From: Defluviitaleaceae bacterium
Lineage (GTDB): Bacteria > Bacillota > Clostridia > Lachnospirales > WQUN01
Assembly: GCA_009780185.1 (NCBI GenBank)
Contig: WRAN01000002.1
Span: 1 to 64,000, forward strand
Direction of reading: 5' to 3'
Length of the DNA stretch: 64,000 nt
Shown here: piece after piece, positions 25,218-33,355 of the stretch
Numbering within the stretch: position 1 is the first letter of the stretch
Layout of the letters: each line of letters starts with the position of its first letter
Program-made: the position numbers and the translations under genes
Notes under the pieces: model-generated
Databases searched by the model: none
The model's input: only the letters and a program-made list of their open reading frames with translations
Told to the model about the DNA's origin: nothing

Positions 25218-25468
25218 TTTTCGTTCCCCACCGCTTCGCCCAAATCGTTTAATTCTGATTGAAATATGTCGCCGTTATAATCTTTGAAGAGATACTCCAA
25301 TGTTCCCTGCTTTGGTGTTGGAGTCCTTGTCAAAATAATCCTTCTATTTTCATCTACCTCAAAAAACAGCTTGTCGTTTAGGTTAATTTGAGCTTTTCTC
25401 AAAATCTCAACAGGCAAACGTATACCCTTGCTGTTGCCCCATTGCGATACAATCGTTGCTTCTTGCAT
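25211..25468 (-). CDS. mazE: MazE/AbrB-type antitoxin
   Basis: An 85-residue protein with an N-terminal AbrB-like swapped-hairpin DNA-binding domain (TIVSQWGNSKGIRLPVEIL) and an acidic, probably disordered tail that would wrap the toxin. Start at 25468 has AAAGGAG eight nt upstream, and a promoter ends only about 20 bp away, so the longer ORF-track start would not be transcribed. Such antitoxins usually repress their own operon. Confidence 0.93.
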   Translation of the reverse strand: MQEATIVSQWGNSKGIRLPVEILRKAQINLNDKLFFEVDENRRIILTRTPTPKQGTLEYLFKDYNGDIFQSELNDLGEAVGNEKW

Positions 25469-25489
25469 ATTCTCAACTCCTTTTATCGT

Positions 25490-25519
25490 AGTATATCCAA
25501 TGCGTAGATACATCGTCAA
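25490..25519 (-). promoter_or_regulatory. Promoter of the mazEF pair
   Basis: On the minus strand TTGACG and TATACT with an 18-nt spacer. The leader would be only about 15 nt and just hold the ribosome site. Confidence 0.6.
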
Positions 25520-25607
25520 ATTAAATTATATGTCAGTATAGGCAATGTTTTTTCAACTCAATGCTGTACAATAAAATTACCGCGGGAAAGGAGGGCTTGA
25601 AGACATT

Positions 25608-26909
25608 ATGCAAAGACTCATTAAATCGTCCCTTGATTATATTGAGCATAATCTTAAAACCGATATAACAGCAGATGAACTTGCGGCAATGGCAAACTAT
25701 TCTGTAAGGCATTATTGTCGATTGTTTGCTCAAGCGATGGATACTACTGTTGCAAGCTACATTCTTAAAAGGCGTTTAGACCATGCTCTTGCCGAAATTT
25801 CATCAGGTCGAAAAGCTATAAATGTGGTTCTGGAATATGGTTTTGATACTTATTCGGGATTTTATAAATCATTTGTTAAAATGTATGGCTGCTCTCCAAA
25901 AAAGTATTTAAATATTTATTTAAACAAAAAATCGGAGGTGCTATTTATGTACAATATAAACGAAATCAAAAAAACACTTGCTAATTGGGAGATTTCGCCC
26001 GAACTGCAAATTACAGACATAACTCACAGCGATTGGCAAACAAAAGAAAAATCTGAGTGGAAAACATGGGATATTGGCGGTATTTACTATCTTAAAACAA
26101 ACGAGCGTTCTAAAATGATACGCAATATTACTATAGCTAAATCACTTTCCAAATATGATCTTGCCTCGGAATTTTCGCCCATTCTAACAAAGCGGGGCAA
26201 CGACTACCTTGATGGCGAGCATATTTTCCTGCTTACGAAAAAGTTAGGGGAACCCCTTAATCACCACCCATTGTCTGACGAAGAAATCGCACAAATGGCA
26301 AATAACGAACTGCGCGAAAAGTATAGTTTCGCCCTTGGGCAGGCCATAGCAAAGCTTCATAACGCCCTAAAAGCTGTGCAAGACGATATAAAACCATGGG
26401 AAAGCAATTTATACGAACAGGGCAAAAACGCTATCCCAAAACTGATAAAGCAAGATTTGGGATTGAGCGATGATTTTTTCAATGACTATGTAGAAAACTT
26501 TGGCAGATTGTATGATAAGCTGCCAAAGCAGTTAATTCACGGTAACCTTTGCGTAGAAACTGCCGTTTATAAAAATGACCAGGTCACAGGCTTTAAGGGC
26601 TTTGAAACCTTTGAGTTATCTTGTATAAGAATTTACGACATAACTTGGGCTGCCGGCGAAATAAATACTCAGCCGTCAATGGAGAAATATCTTAAGATGC
26701 TAGCTGAAATGCTTAAAGGCTACGACAGCATAAACCCGTTATCTAAGGAGGAAATACAATCCGCTTATTATGTATTATGCGCCACATACTTTAGAAACTG
26801 TGCATATTTTACCGAGGAAATGGACGGAGTCCACGACTTGTTAGCGCGCAGTAAAAGGGCAATGGTCTTCCTCGCGAATAATAAGGAGATGCTTTGTAAT
26901 TTGCTATAG
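25608..26909 (+). CDS. AraC-type HTH fused to an APH-fold pseudokinase
   Basis: Residues 1-105 are a two-helix-turn-helix AraC DNA-binding domain placed at the N-terminus (TADELAAMANYSVRHYCRLF ... YGFDTYSGFYKSFVKMYGCSP). Residues about 165-430 have the aminoglycoside-phosphotransferase fold, but the catalytic loop reads IHGNLCVETAV where HGDLHxxN is expected and the metal motif reads GFKGFE where DFD/E is expected. The kinase is therefore probably dead and may act as ligand sensor. Inside the frame, GGAGGTG lies six nt before ATG 25947 (M114), so the APH part may also be made alone. AAAGGAGGG precedes the first ATG. It is divergent from mazEF. Confidence 0.85.
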   Translation: MQRLIKSSLDYIEHNLKTDITADELAAMANYSVRHYCRLFAQAMDTTVASYILKRRLDHALAEISSGRKAINVVLEYGFDTYSGFYKSFVKMYGCSPKKYLNIYLNKKSEVLFMYNINEIKKTLANWEISPELQITDITHSDWQTKEKSEWKTWDIGGIYYLKTNERSKMIRNITIAKSLSKYDLASEFSPILTKRGNDYLDGEHIFLLTKKLGEPLNHHPLSDEEIAQMANNELREKYSFALGQAIAKLHNALKAVQDDIKPWESNLYEQGKNAIPKLIKQDLGLSDDFFNDYVENFGRLYDKLPKQLIHGNLCVETAVYKNDQVTGFKGFETFELSCIRIYDITWAAGEINTQPSMEKYLKMLAEMLKGYDSINPLSKEEIQSAYYVLCATYFRNCAYFTEEMDGVHDLLARSKRAMVFLANNKEMLCNLL

Positions 26910-26921
26910 TCCTCAATAGGA

Positions 26922-26963
26922 TGGTCTTCTTCCTTCACTATATGAGTCAGGAAGAAGACCATT
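26922..26963. terminator. Bidirectional terminator
   Basis: A perfect 14-bp stem ATGGTCTTCTTCCT/AGGAAGAAGACCAT with a 14-nt loop and TTTT after it, between the AraC-pseudokinase gene and the convergent DUF5695 gene. Confidence 0.85.
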
Positions 26964-26984
26964 TTCTTAAACAAGGATTACTAT

Positions 26985-29552
26985 TTATATCAGTGATGTA
27001 TCCCAGGTCAACTCAACTTCTTGCACTTCATTAGGGATGATTATAAGAAGCTCTTTCCCGTCAGTTCCTTGGGCATCTCCTGCCTTAAAATCACCATATC
27101 CGCTGGATGAAACCTTTAGACTAATATCTCCGTAAGCTCCACAGGGGTCAACTTTGAAAGTCAACCGCCCATTATCCCAGGCAAAGCCTCCGTTAAAGCG
27201 GCCTTTGTCTATTTGGATATGAATTCGTCCTTGAGGGGTTACTATATGGAAGCGACGCTGTACACCATCTTCGCATGTTACTGAATTGCCTTTTAGATTT
27301 CCGCCATAGGATATAAGACCGAACTCTGGGTCTTTGACTACGATGGTTGCGGCTCCGCGTAATCCGCCACAGAAACCTAGGTCAATTTCACAGGAGTAGT
27401 ACCATGGCCCACCGTTTAGGTCTTGGCCTAGCCAGGTTTTACTGGTAGCCATTGGCTCGAAGCCGCCACAGGCGGCTCCGTCGTGTTCTTCTCCTGGGAA
27501 CCAGTATCCGGTATTAAGTAGCGCCCATGAGCTTAGCAGTGAGCCATAGCCCAGACGTATTAGCCAGAATGGATCCTGAGCGTAATACAGAGCGTAATCC
27601 AGGATGGCGTATCCACCCATCTGGGACATATAGCTTAGGGTATACGAGGTGTTATTAGAGCGATAGTCGCTGCCGTACCAATAGTATGTGGGCTCTAGTA
27701 TACCGCGGGTAGCTATATTGCAGGCTAACTGATTTTCCATAAATCTTACTGCTTGTTCACGGGTAATGGGTGGACGGTACTGTTTTTCTTTTATTTCATT
27801 CTCTGCTAGTTCAAGGGCGTGACGTGCCAGTACATGGGTACTTTCGAAACCTGTAGTATCAAAGGGATATTCTGATCCGAAAAGGTCTGTACACTCTGTG
27901 GCGAAGTAGTGGCTTTTTCTATCCCAGTGGCGCTGTAGGCGGTCAAAGGGTAGACCTTCGGTTTTTAGGGCTTCTATTATATCTTCGTAGCAAAGCTCGT
28001 TGTATAGGCCTGTGTTACGTGCATCCCAGCGGATTAAATCCATTGGTATCGCAAACATGGCTATAGCTGTTTCTCTGGCGCGGATTAGGTAGGTTTTGGC
28101 ATCGTGGGTTAGAGGCATATCTGGATAATTTTTGGCTATACGGTACATATTGAAGTAGGTCAGAGCTATGTGAGGATAGTCGTATATCCGCCATATATGG
28201 AGTTTTCCACGGGTATCTTCATGCTCGCTATCGCGGTTTTGCTTCCAGTCGGGTATGCCGTAGATGCCGTATGGATAAGCTTCTTCCTCGGTACATTGTA
28301 GGCCACCCCATACGAATTTTTCGACATATAGGTCTAAGGCTGCTACTTCTTCTTTTACCGGGTATTCTGCCAGTTTTAAAGATAGGAAGGCAGGTTTTGA
28401 TAGGCCTGGGTCATCGCATGTTACTTCATAGATGCGCCAGCCTCCTATATCGTCGTAGTTGTCTGGGCCTAGTAGTGTACCTGTTCGGTTGTTATGCTCT
28501 GCCAGTAAGCCATGGTACCATTTTGAGGGGTCTGTGTGCTGTTTTGAAGCTATGAAGGCTCCTCGCTTGTTGATTATGGTTTTAAGGTCTTGGGTTACGA
28601 AGAATACTATATTCATCCAACGGCGACCTTGGTCGTAGCGGATTGTTAGGGTGTTTTCGCCTAGATTCTCTAGTTTAAATTCAATTAGATCGCCATTGCG
28701 GCTGATGATTGGCCAATCCATTTCCATGTCGTCCCAGATGCTTGTTACTTTCATCGTAATTAGGTTTCCGGCCGGAACTGTTAGGCCTGGTGCTACATCT
28801 ATGTCTATAAGTCCGCTTTCTATTATACGTTTGCGGGCTTGGTCATTATCTGTTGCCCACATATATTTGAAGGTGTGTACTAGCTTTTCTCCCGGTTGTA
28901 GTATATGGGAGGAACCTGGAGTTGGCATTTTGCTTTCTCCTACTTTTTTCACTGCTTCTGAGGATAGAGCATAGGCCCTGTATGCCCCTGGAGATTTTGC
29001 ATCCGAGTCCATTTCGAAATACTCAAGGGATGTCCCGTTTTGGGGCAGCACCATCAAAAATGGCCCCTGCCCGTCGCATCTTATGAACATTAGATGCGAG
29101 CCATGGCCGGATATGAAATGATGGCCGATTACTTTATCTCCGATAGATTTACCAAAGGCGAAGTCAGTATTGGCGTAAAATCGGTAGCTTACGTTAGTCA
29201 ATGTTACAGCCTCGTTTACGATATTGGTCATCTGGATAGTCTGAATCATTGATTCACCATCAAAGCAAAGTCCCATTTCTATCTTAATAGGCTCGCCTTC
29301 AATAAAGGCCTGGTAGCATCCTCCAAGGCCTTTTACTTCTGGGGGAGAGGATTTCCACTCACTATCTGAGCCAATTTTGCCCGTTTCTTCTCCTTTAACC
29401 CAGAGGACATCCACCGCCCCAAAAGGATGCCCGGAAAGCACATACTGTGTCTCCCTCAATCCAGCCTGAGCCGGCCCCGGCTGAATATTCAGTAACGCCC
29501 CACCACTTACCTGGGCACTTACATACCGGCTAGAAAAATAATATTTATCCAC
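26985..29552 (-). CDS. Large DUF5695-like protein, probable cytoplasmic glycoside-active enzyme
   Basis: An 855-residue protein without signal peptide. The N-terminal 300 residues are beta-rich, the middle (about 430-720) is helical and rich in Trp and Tyr (IWRIYDYPHIALTYFNMYR, FPGEEHDGAACGGFEPM), like an alpha/alpha-barrel glycosidase. I recognise it as like DUF5695 proteins of Firmicutes; no catalytic residues are certain. The start is GTG with AGGGAGG upstream. It is the last gene of the minus-strand glycan locus, behind an internal terminator, so it is probably made in smaller amount than the permeases. Confidence 0.6.
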   Translation of the reverse strand: MDKYYFSSRYVSAQVSGGALLNIQPGPAQAGLRETQYVLSGHPFGAVDVLWVKGEETGKIGSDSEWKSSPPEVKGLGGCYQAFIEGEPIKIEMGLCFDGESMIQTIQMTNIVNEAVTLTNVSYRFYANTDFAFGKSIGDKVIGHHFISGHGSHLMFIRCDGQGPFLMVLPQNGTSLEYFEMDSDAKSPGAYRAYALSSEAVKKVGESKMPTPGSSHILQPGEKLVHTFKYMWATDNDQARKRIIESGLIDIDVAPGLTVPAGNLITMKVTSIWDDMEMDWPIISRNGDLIEFKLENLGENTLTIRYDQGRRWMNIVFFVTQDLKTIINKRGAFIASKQHTDPSKWYHGLLAEHNNRTGTLLGPDNYDDIGGWRIYEVTCDDPGLSKPAFLSLKLAEYPVKEEVAALDLYVEKFVWGGLQCTEEEAYPYGIYGIPDWKQNRDSEHEDTRGKLHIWRIYDYPHIALTYFNMYRIAKNYPDMPLTHDAKTYLIRARETAIAMFAIPMDLIRWDARNTGLYNELCYEDIIEALKTEGLPFDRLQRHWDRKSHYFATECTDLFGSEYPFDTTGFESTHVLARHALELAENEIKEKQYRPPITREQAVRFMENQLACNIATRGILEPTYYWYGSDYRSNNTSYTLSYMSQMGGYAILDYALYYAQDPFWLIRLGYGSLLSSWALLNTGYWFPGEEHDGAACGGFEPMATSKTWLGQDLNGGPWYYSCEIDLGFCGGLRGAATIVVKDPEFGLISYGGNLKGNSVTCEDGVQRRFHIVTPQGRIHIQIDKGRFNGGFAWDNGRLTFKVDPCGAYGDISLKVSSSGYGDFKAGDAQGTDGKELLIIIPNEVQEVELTWDTSLI

Positions 29553-29565
29553 GCATTTCCTCCCT

Positions 29566-29605
29566 AAAAAAATAGCCCCATGAAGTCATACGACGACACG
29601 GGGCT
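29566..29605 (-). terminator. Internal terminator before the DUF5695 gene
   Basis: AGCCCCGTG and CATGGGGCT on the minus strand (one G-U pair), followed by seven T. It likely lowers read-through from the importer genes. Confidence 0.75.
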
Positions 29606-29619
29606 TGTTTAATCCTAAA

Positions 29620-30573
29620 TTAACCCTTTACTGCACCAAGGGTAATACCACCAACAAAGTATTTTTGGAAAAACGGATAAACAAAGAGTATAGGCAAGGT
29701 TACTATCATAGTAGTAGCTGCTCGCACTGAAGCCGTTGTTAGATTACGCATGGCCTCTTGCTGCTGCTGATCCAGAAGAAGCTGAGACGCCGCCTCTCTT
29801 TCCAACAGTATCCTCCTAAGATGCACCTGTAATGTATCCCATTGACCGCTTGGGTTAAATACTATTACATCAAACCAAGAGTTCCAGTGACCAACCGCAG
29901 TCATAATACTAACTACCGCCAATACAGGTAAACATAGAGGCGCAATAATCTGGAAGAAAATCCTAAACTCACCAGCACCGTCAATCCGGGCAGACTCTGT
30001 TAATGAATCCGGTAGTCCATAAATATAAGAGGCTATAAGCAACATATTAAATGCCCCAAATAAACTTGGCAGCCAGTACATTGCAAAGGTATTGAGCAAG
30101 CCGAGGTTAATAATGAGCATATAAAAAGGTATAAGCCCCCCAGCAAAATACATAGAGGCAATAAACATAACCCTAACAAGCCGCCTACCCGAGAAGTTCT
30201 TGACCGTGGTTACATAGGCTAGAAGCCCAGATGCAACTACATGGGTAGCTGTACCCACTACCACACGAGCCACAGAAATTACCGCTCCACGCATCAAGTT
30301 ACTGCTGCTAAACACAAAGCGATAATTCTCCAATGTAAACACTCTTGGCCAAAAATACAACCCGCCCCGCTGGGTATCAAGTCCCTGATTAATTGAGATT
30401 ATAAACTGATTCCAGAAGGGGTAAATCATCAAAAACATAAACACAACCATGAATACAATGTTAAACACATCAAATGTCTTACCGGCAACGCCACTGCGAA
30501 GGTATGGCGCTAAACCGTTTTTCTTCCTGATTTTTAGCTTTTTTTCAGCTCCATCAGGTATAGATTTTGGCAT
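29620..30573 (-). CDS. Sugar ABC transporter permease (CUT1, LplC/MalG type)
   Basis: A membrane permease of about 317 residues with six helices and the EAA loop SARIDGAGEFRIFFQII that contacts the ATPase. It pairs with the permease upstream and the large lipoprotein SBP at 31532. AAGGAGG lies before the start. No ATPase gene is present; CUT1 systems of this type commonly share an MsmX-like ATPase encoded elsewhere. Substrate probably an oligosaccharide released or used by the neighbouring GH127 enzymes; that is inference. Confidence 0.9.
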   Translation of the reverse strand: MPKSIPDGAEKKLKIRKKNGLAPYLRSGVAGKTFDVFNIVFMVVFMFLMIYPFWNQFIISINQGLDTQRGGLYFWPRVFTLENYRFVFSSSNLMRGAVISVARVVVGTATHVVASGLLAYVTTVKNFSGRRLVRVMFIASMYFAGGLIPFYMLIINLGLLNTFAMYWLPSLFGAFNMLLIASYIYGLPDSLTESARIDGAGEFRIFFQIIAPLCLPVLAVVSIMTAVGHWNSWFDVIVFNPSGQWDTLQVHLRRILLEREAASQLLLDQQQQEAMRNLTTASVRAATTMIVTLPILFVYPFFQKYFVGGITLGAVKG

Positions 30574-30585
30574 AGTAGCGCCTCC

Positions 30586-31530
30586 TTACATAATAGAAAT
30601 ATCGGTAACTTTCTTAGAAATCATATTGGTTGTGATTACCAATGTAAAGCCGATAATAGACCTGAGTAACCCTGCGGCGGCAGCGAATGAGAAGCGACCT
30701 AGCTGTACGCCGTAACGGAATACAAATGTATCCACAACCTCATGGACTTCCCTAGTTAAAGGTGTACCCAAAAGAAGCTGATACTCAAATCCCGTGTTAA
30801 GAATATTTCCGATACCCAAAATAAACAGCAAAATAATCGTGGGCAAAATGGCGGGCAAAGTGATATGCCATACCCTACCAAAGCGCCCTAGACCATCTAC
30901 AGCTCCTGCTTGGTGTAGCTCTTGATCTACACCGGCAATGGCACCAAGATAAATTATTGCAGACCATCCTACGCCCTTCCAGACATTGGCTGTTATCATT
31001 ATTGGCCAGAATAACTCACGGGAGTTTAGGAATGGGATAGCGTTTTCTATCCACCCCCATCTCAACAACACTTCATTAATAAGCCCGGTGCCTCCGAGTA
31101 GAGTTGTCATAATACTGGCAACTACTACCCAAGATACAAAGTGAGGCATGTAAGATATTGTTTGCACAATACGCTTAAATGGCTTATTAAACAGCTCGTT
31201 GAGAAGCAGCGCAAAAATAATAGGAGCCGCAAACCCGATGGTCATATTAAGCCCACTTATTACCAATGTGTTTCTTACAATACGCCCAAAGTCTGGGAGA
31301 TTAATAAATTGTATAAAAAATCTTAACCCAACAAACTCCAAGTCAGACCACGCACGCCCAGGGATAAAGTTGTAGAAGGCCATGACAATCCCGAACATAG
31401 GAATAAAGGCAAAGATAAACAGCCAAATAAGAGCGGCACCTGCTACTAACCAAAGAACTTTTTCCCGCTTAAAGCGTTTCCAAGCCCTTGAAGGCAAAGG
31501 TTCCTTTGGCTTAACGGCTACGGCTTCCAT
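30586..31530 (-). CDS. Sugar ABC transporter permease (CUT1, LplB/MalF type)
   Basis: A six-helix permease with an N-terminal cytoplasmic stretch and the EAA loop HQAGAVDGLGRFGRVWHIT. It starts one base after the stop of the SBP gene and is followed 12 bp later by its partner permease. The pair resembles LplB/LplC-type systems, which go with long (above 500 residues) binding proteins, as found here. Confidence 0.9.
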   Translation of the reverse strand: MEAVAVKPKEPLPSRAWKRFKREKVLWLVAGAALIWLFIFAFIPMFGIVMAFYNFIPGRAWSDLEFVGLRFFIQFINLPDFGRIVRNTLVISGLNMTIGFAAPIIFALLLNELFNKPFKRIVQTISYMPHFVSWVVVASIMTTLLGGTGLINEVLLRWGWIENAIPFLNSRELFWPIMITANVWKGVGWSAIIYLGAIAGVDQELHQAGAVDGLGRFGRVWHITLPAILPTIILLFILGIGNILNTGFEYQLLLGTPLTREVHEVVDTFVFRYGVQLGRFSFAAAAGLLRSIIGFTLVITTNMISKKVTDISIM

Positions 31531-31531
31531 A

Positions 31532-33277
31532 TTATTGTCCTAACAAAGCGCGGTTGGCTGCAAAGGATTCTTGATAGAACAATTCCAATTCAGCAATGCC
31601 TAAAGCCTCTGCTTCGGCGGCGGCTTGGTCAAAATGCCTCATAGCCTCTTCTTCTGTGGAAGCAGTCATGATAAGTGCCCACCAAGTTGGCTCATTATCA
31701 ATGATGGTTTGGCGGGTCCATGTCACTTGTTCTTCAGGGTCAAAGGTTACAACATAAAGAGTAGCGTCAAATGATTGAGCTGTGTAGTTACCCCAAGCGA
31801 TATTGATACCTTCATCTGCGAAGGAGCCATCATCTGGGTTAATTGGCCAATAGTCCCACATAGAAACACGAGTTACACGTGGATCAAGCATGTCAAAGTT
31901 AGAACGGCCATCTGTCCTTAGCCAGCCGCCCGCAGCTGAAATATTGTAAAGAAGTGCGCCATGGCGTGCGCGCATATCGTGGAAGTATAGGTTCTTTTGG
32001 GCGATATTCATAAGTTCGTCTCTGAGAATCCACTGACCGTCTATGATGTTCCAGGCATTATTTTCTGTTGGGGGACCCCATCCATTAATCATGTTGCCTA
32101 GTTCGCTTGATTGCCAATTGATGAAACGCATTATCTCAGAAACATTGTCGGCTCTATCTGTGATAACAGCGCGATGAGCTCCTATGAAGTTAGTTGTCAG
32201 CAAACGAGTTTCTTCCATAGAAATACTGGGCCACGCTACAGAAGCGTTCATAAAGCGCTGTGTATTATCCCAATCAGGATTTTCAACAGCCCATATTTCA
32301 TGACCGCCTACCCATGCATGCCACCAGGTACCTAAGTTACCAAGTATACGGCCATTGGATAGATGGGCTATATAATCGTCATAAGTTGTGCTTAGATAAT
32401 CTGGGTGAACCATACCATAACGCCACATACGGTTCATCAAACGAGCAACATCTCTGCCTTCCTCTGTCCTTAACCAATGAGAGAATGTTCCGTCAGCGTT
32501 GTGAAGGTATCTGTCACCGGTAAACCCATAAGCAGCAAGCATCGGTGTCAACAGACCTAATCCCTGGTTGGTAGCGTCAGCGCCAAGGGTACTTACTGCA
32601 AATGTACGCTCGCCAAATTCGTTGGTTGGGTTAGCTTCCAGTACTGCCAGTAGCGCGTAGAAGTATTCTTCTGGGGTGGTGAACATAGGAAGGTCTAGTT
32701 CTCTCCATAAATCGTAGCGGATACCAAAGTCCCAGCCGGCTACGTTGGGGTTATCGCCCCAGTTTACAGGTAGTTTATAAAGACCACCGTTTTCATGCCT
32801 GAGTAAGTCAAGATACTCTCCAACCCTGCGGGTAATGTTATAACCAAAGTCTTCCATGAAAGGCTCAAGATTTACAGCTCTATCCTGTGATTGGAAAATG
32901 TTTGCCATTGCGTCGGGTACGTTGGTTATAACCGCTGGATAGTCACCGGCTGCTAACATCATGTTTAATCTTTCGGTTACATCAACAGTATAGGTTCTAC
33001 GATTGATAACGACATTCATTTCCTCAAGAAGCCATGCAGATAAGAAAGCCCTGCCGCCTCTATCGTCTTCTAAATAGGTGGCATGGTCGCCCCACCCAGT
33101 GTAGAGATCAATTACAAGGGTTTCTTCTGGGACAATCCATCCCCACTGGTTGGGTTCGCCTGTTGGCGGGGTTGGAACATCGCCTCTGGCTACATCATTG
33201 TTTCCGCCTCTGTTACAAGCGGCAACAAACATAAGAGCCAGAGCCAACACTGCAAAAATCATTGCAAAGCGTTTCAT
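31532..33277 (-). CDS. Extracellular sugar-binding lipoprotein (LplA-type, large)
   Basis: A 581-residue solute-binding protein with a lipoprotein signal: hydrophobic stretch then FVAAC, Cys 21 being lipidated. Composition rich in Trp and Asn, with the long form typical of LplA-like CUT1 binding proteins. AAAGGAGG lies before the ATG. Sits between the GH127 gene at 33356 and the two permease genes, in the same direction. Ligand unknown; oligosaccharides bearing arabinose are suggested by context. Confidence 0.9.
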   Translation of the reverse strand: MKRFAMIFAVLALALMFVAACNRGGNNDVARGDVPTPPTGEPNQWGWIVPEETLVIDLYTGWGDHATYLEDDRGGRAFLSAWLLEEMNVVINRRTYTVDVTERLNMMLAAGDYPAVITNVPDAMANIFQSQDRAVNLEPFMEDFGYNITRRVGEYLDLLRHENGGLYKLPVNWGDNPNVAGWDFGIRYDLWRELDLPMFTTPEEYFYALLAVLEANPTNEFGERTFAVSTLGADATNQGLGLLTPMLAAYGFTGDRYLHNADGTFSHWLRTEEGRDVARLMNRMWRYGMVHPDYLSTTYDDYIAHLSNGRILGNLGTWWHAWVGGHEIWAVENPDWDNTQRFMNASVAWPSISMEETRLLTTNFIGAHRAVITDRADNVSEIMRFINWQSSELGNMINGWGPPTENNAWNIIDGQWILRDELMNIAQKNLYFHDMRARHGALLYNISAAGGWLRTDGRSNFDMLDPRVTRVSMWDYWPINPDDGSFADEGINIAWGNYTAQSFDATLYVVTFDPEEQVTWTRQTIIDNEPTWWALIMTASTEEEAMRHFDQAAAEAEALGIAELELFYQESFAANRALLGQ

Positions 33278-33355
33278 TTTAGTTCCTCCTTTTAATGAGG
33301 GTTTTACCCTTAAACTTCCCGCCTTGCGGCGGTTAATTCCTTTTACATGTACTAC

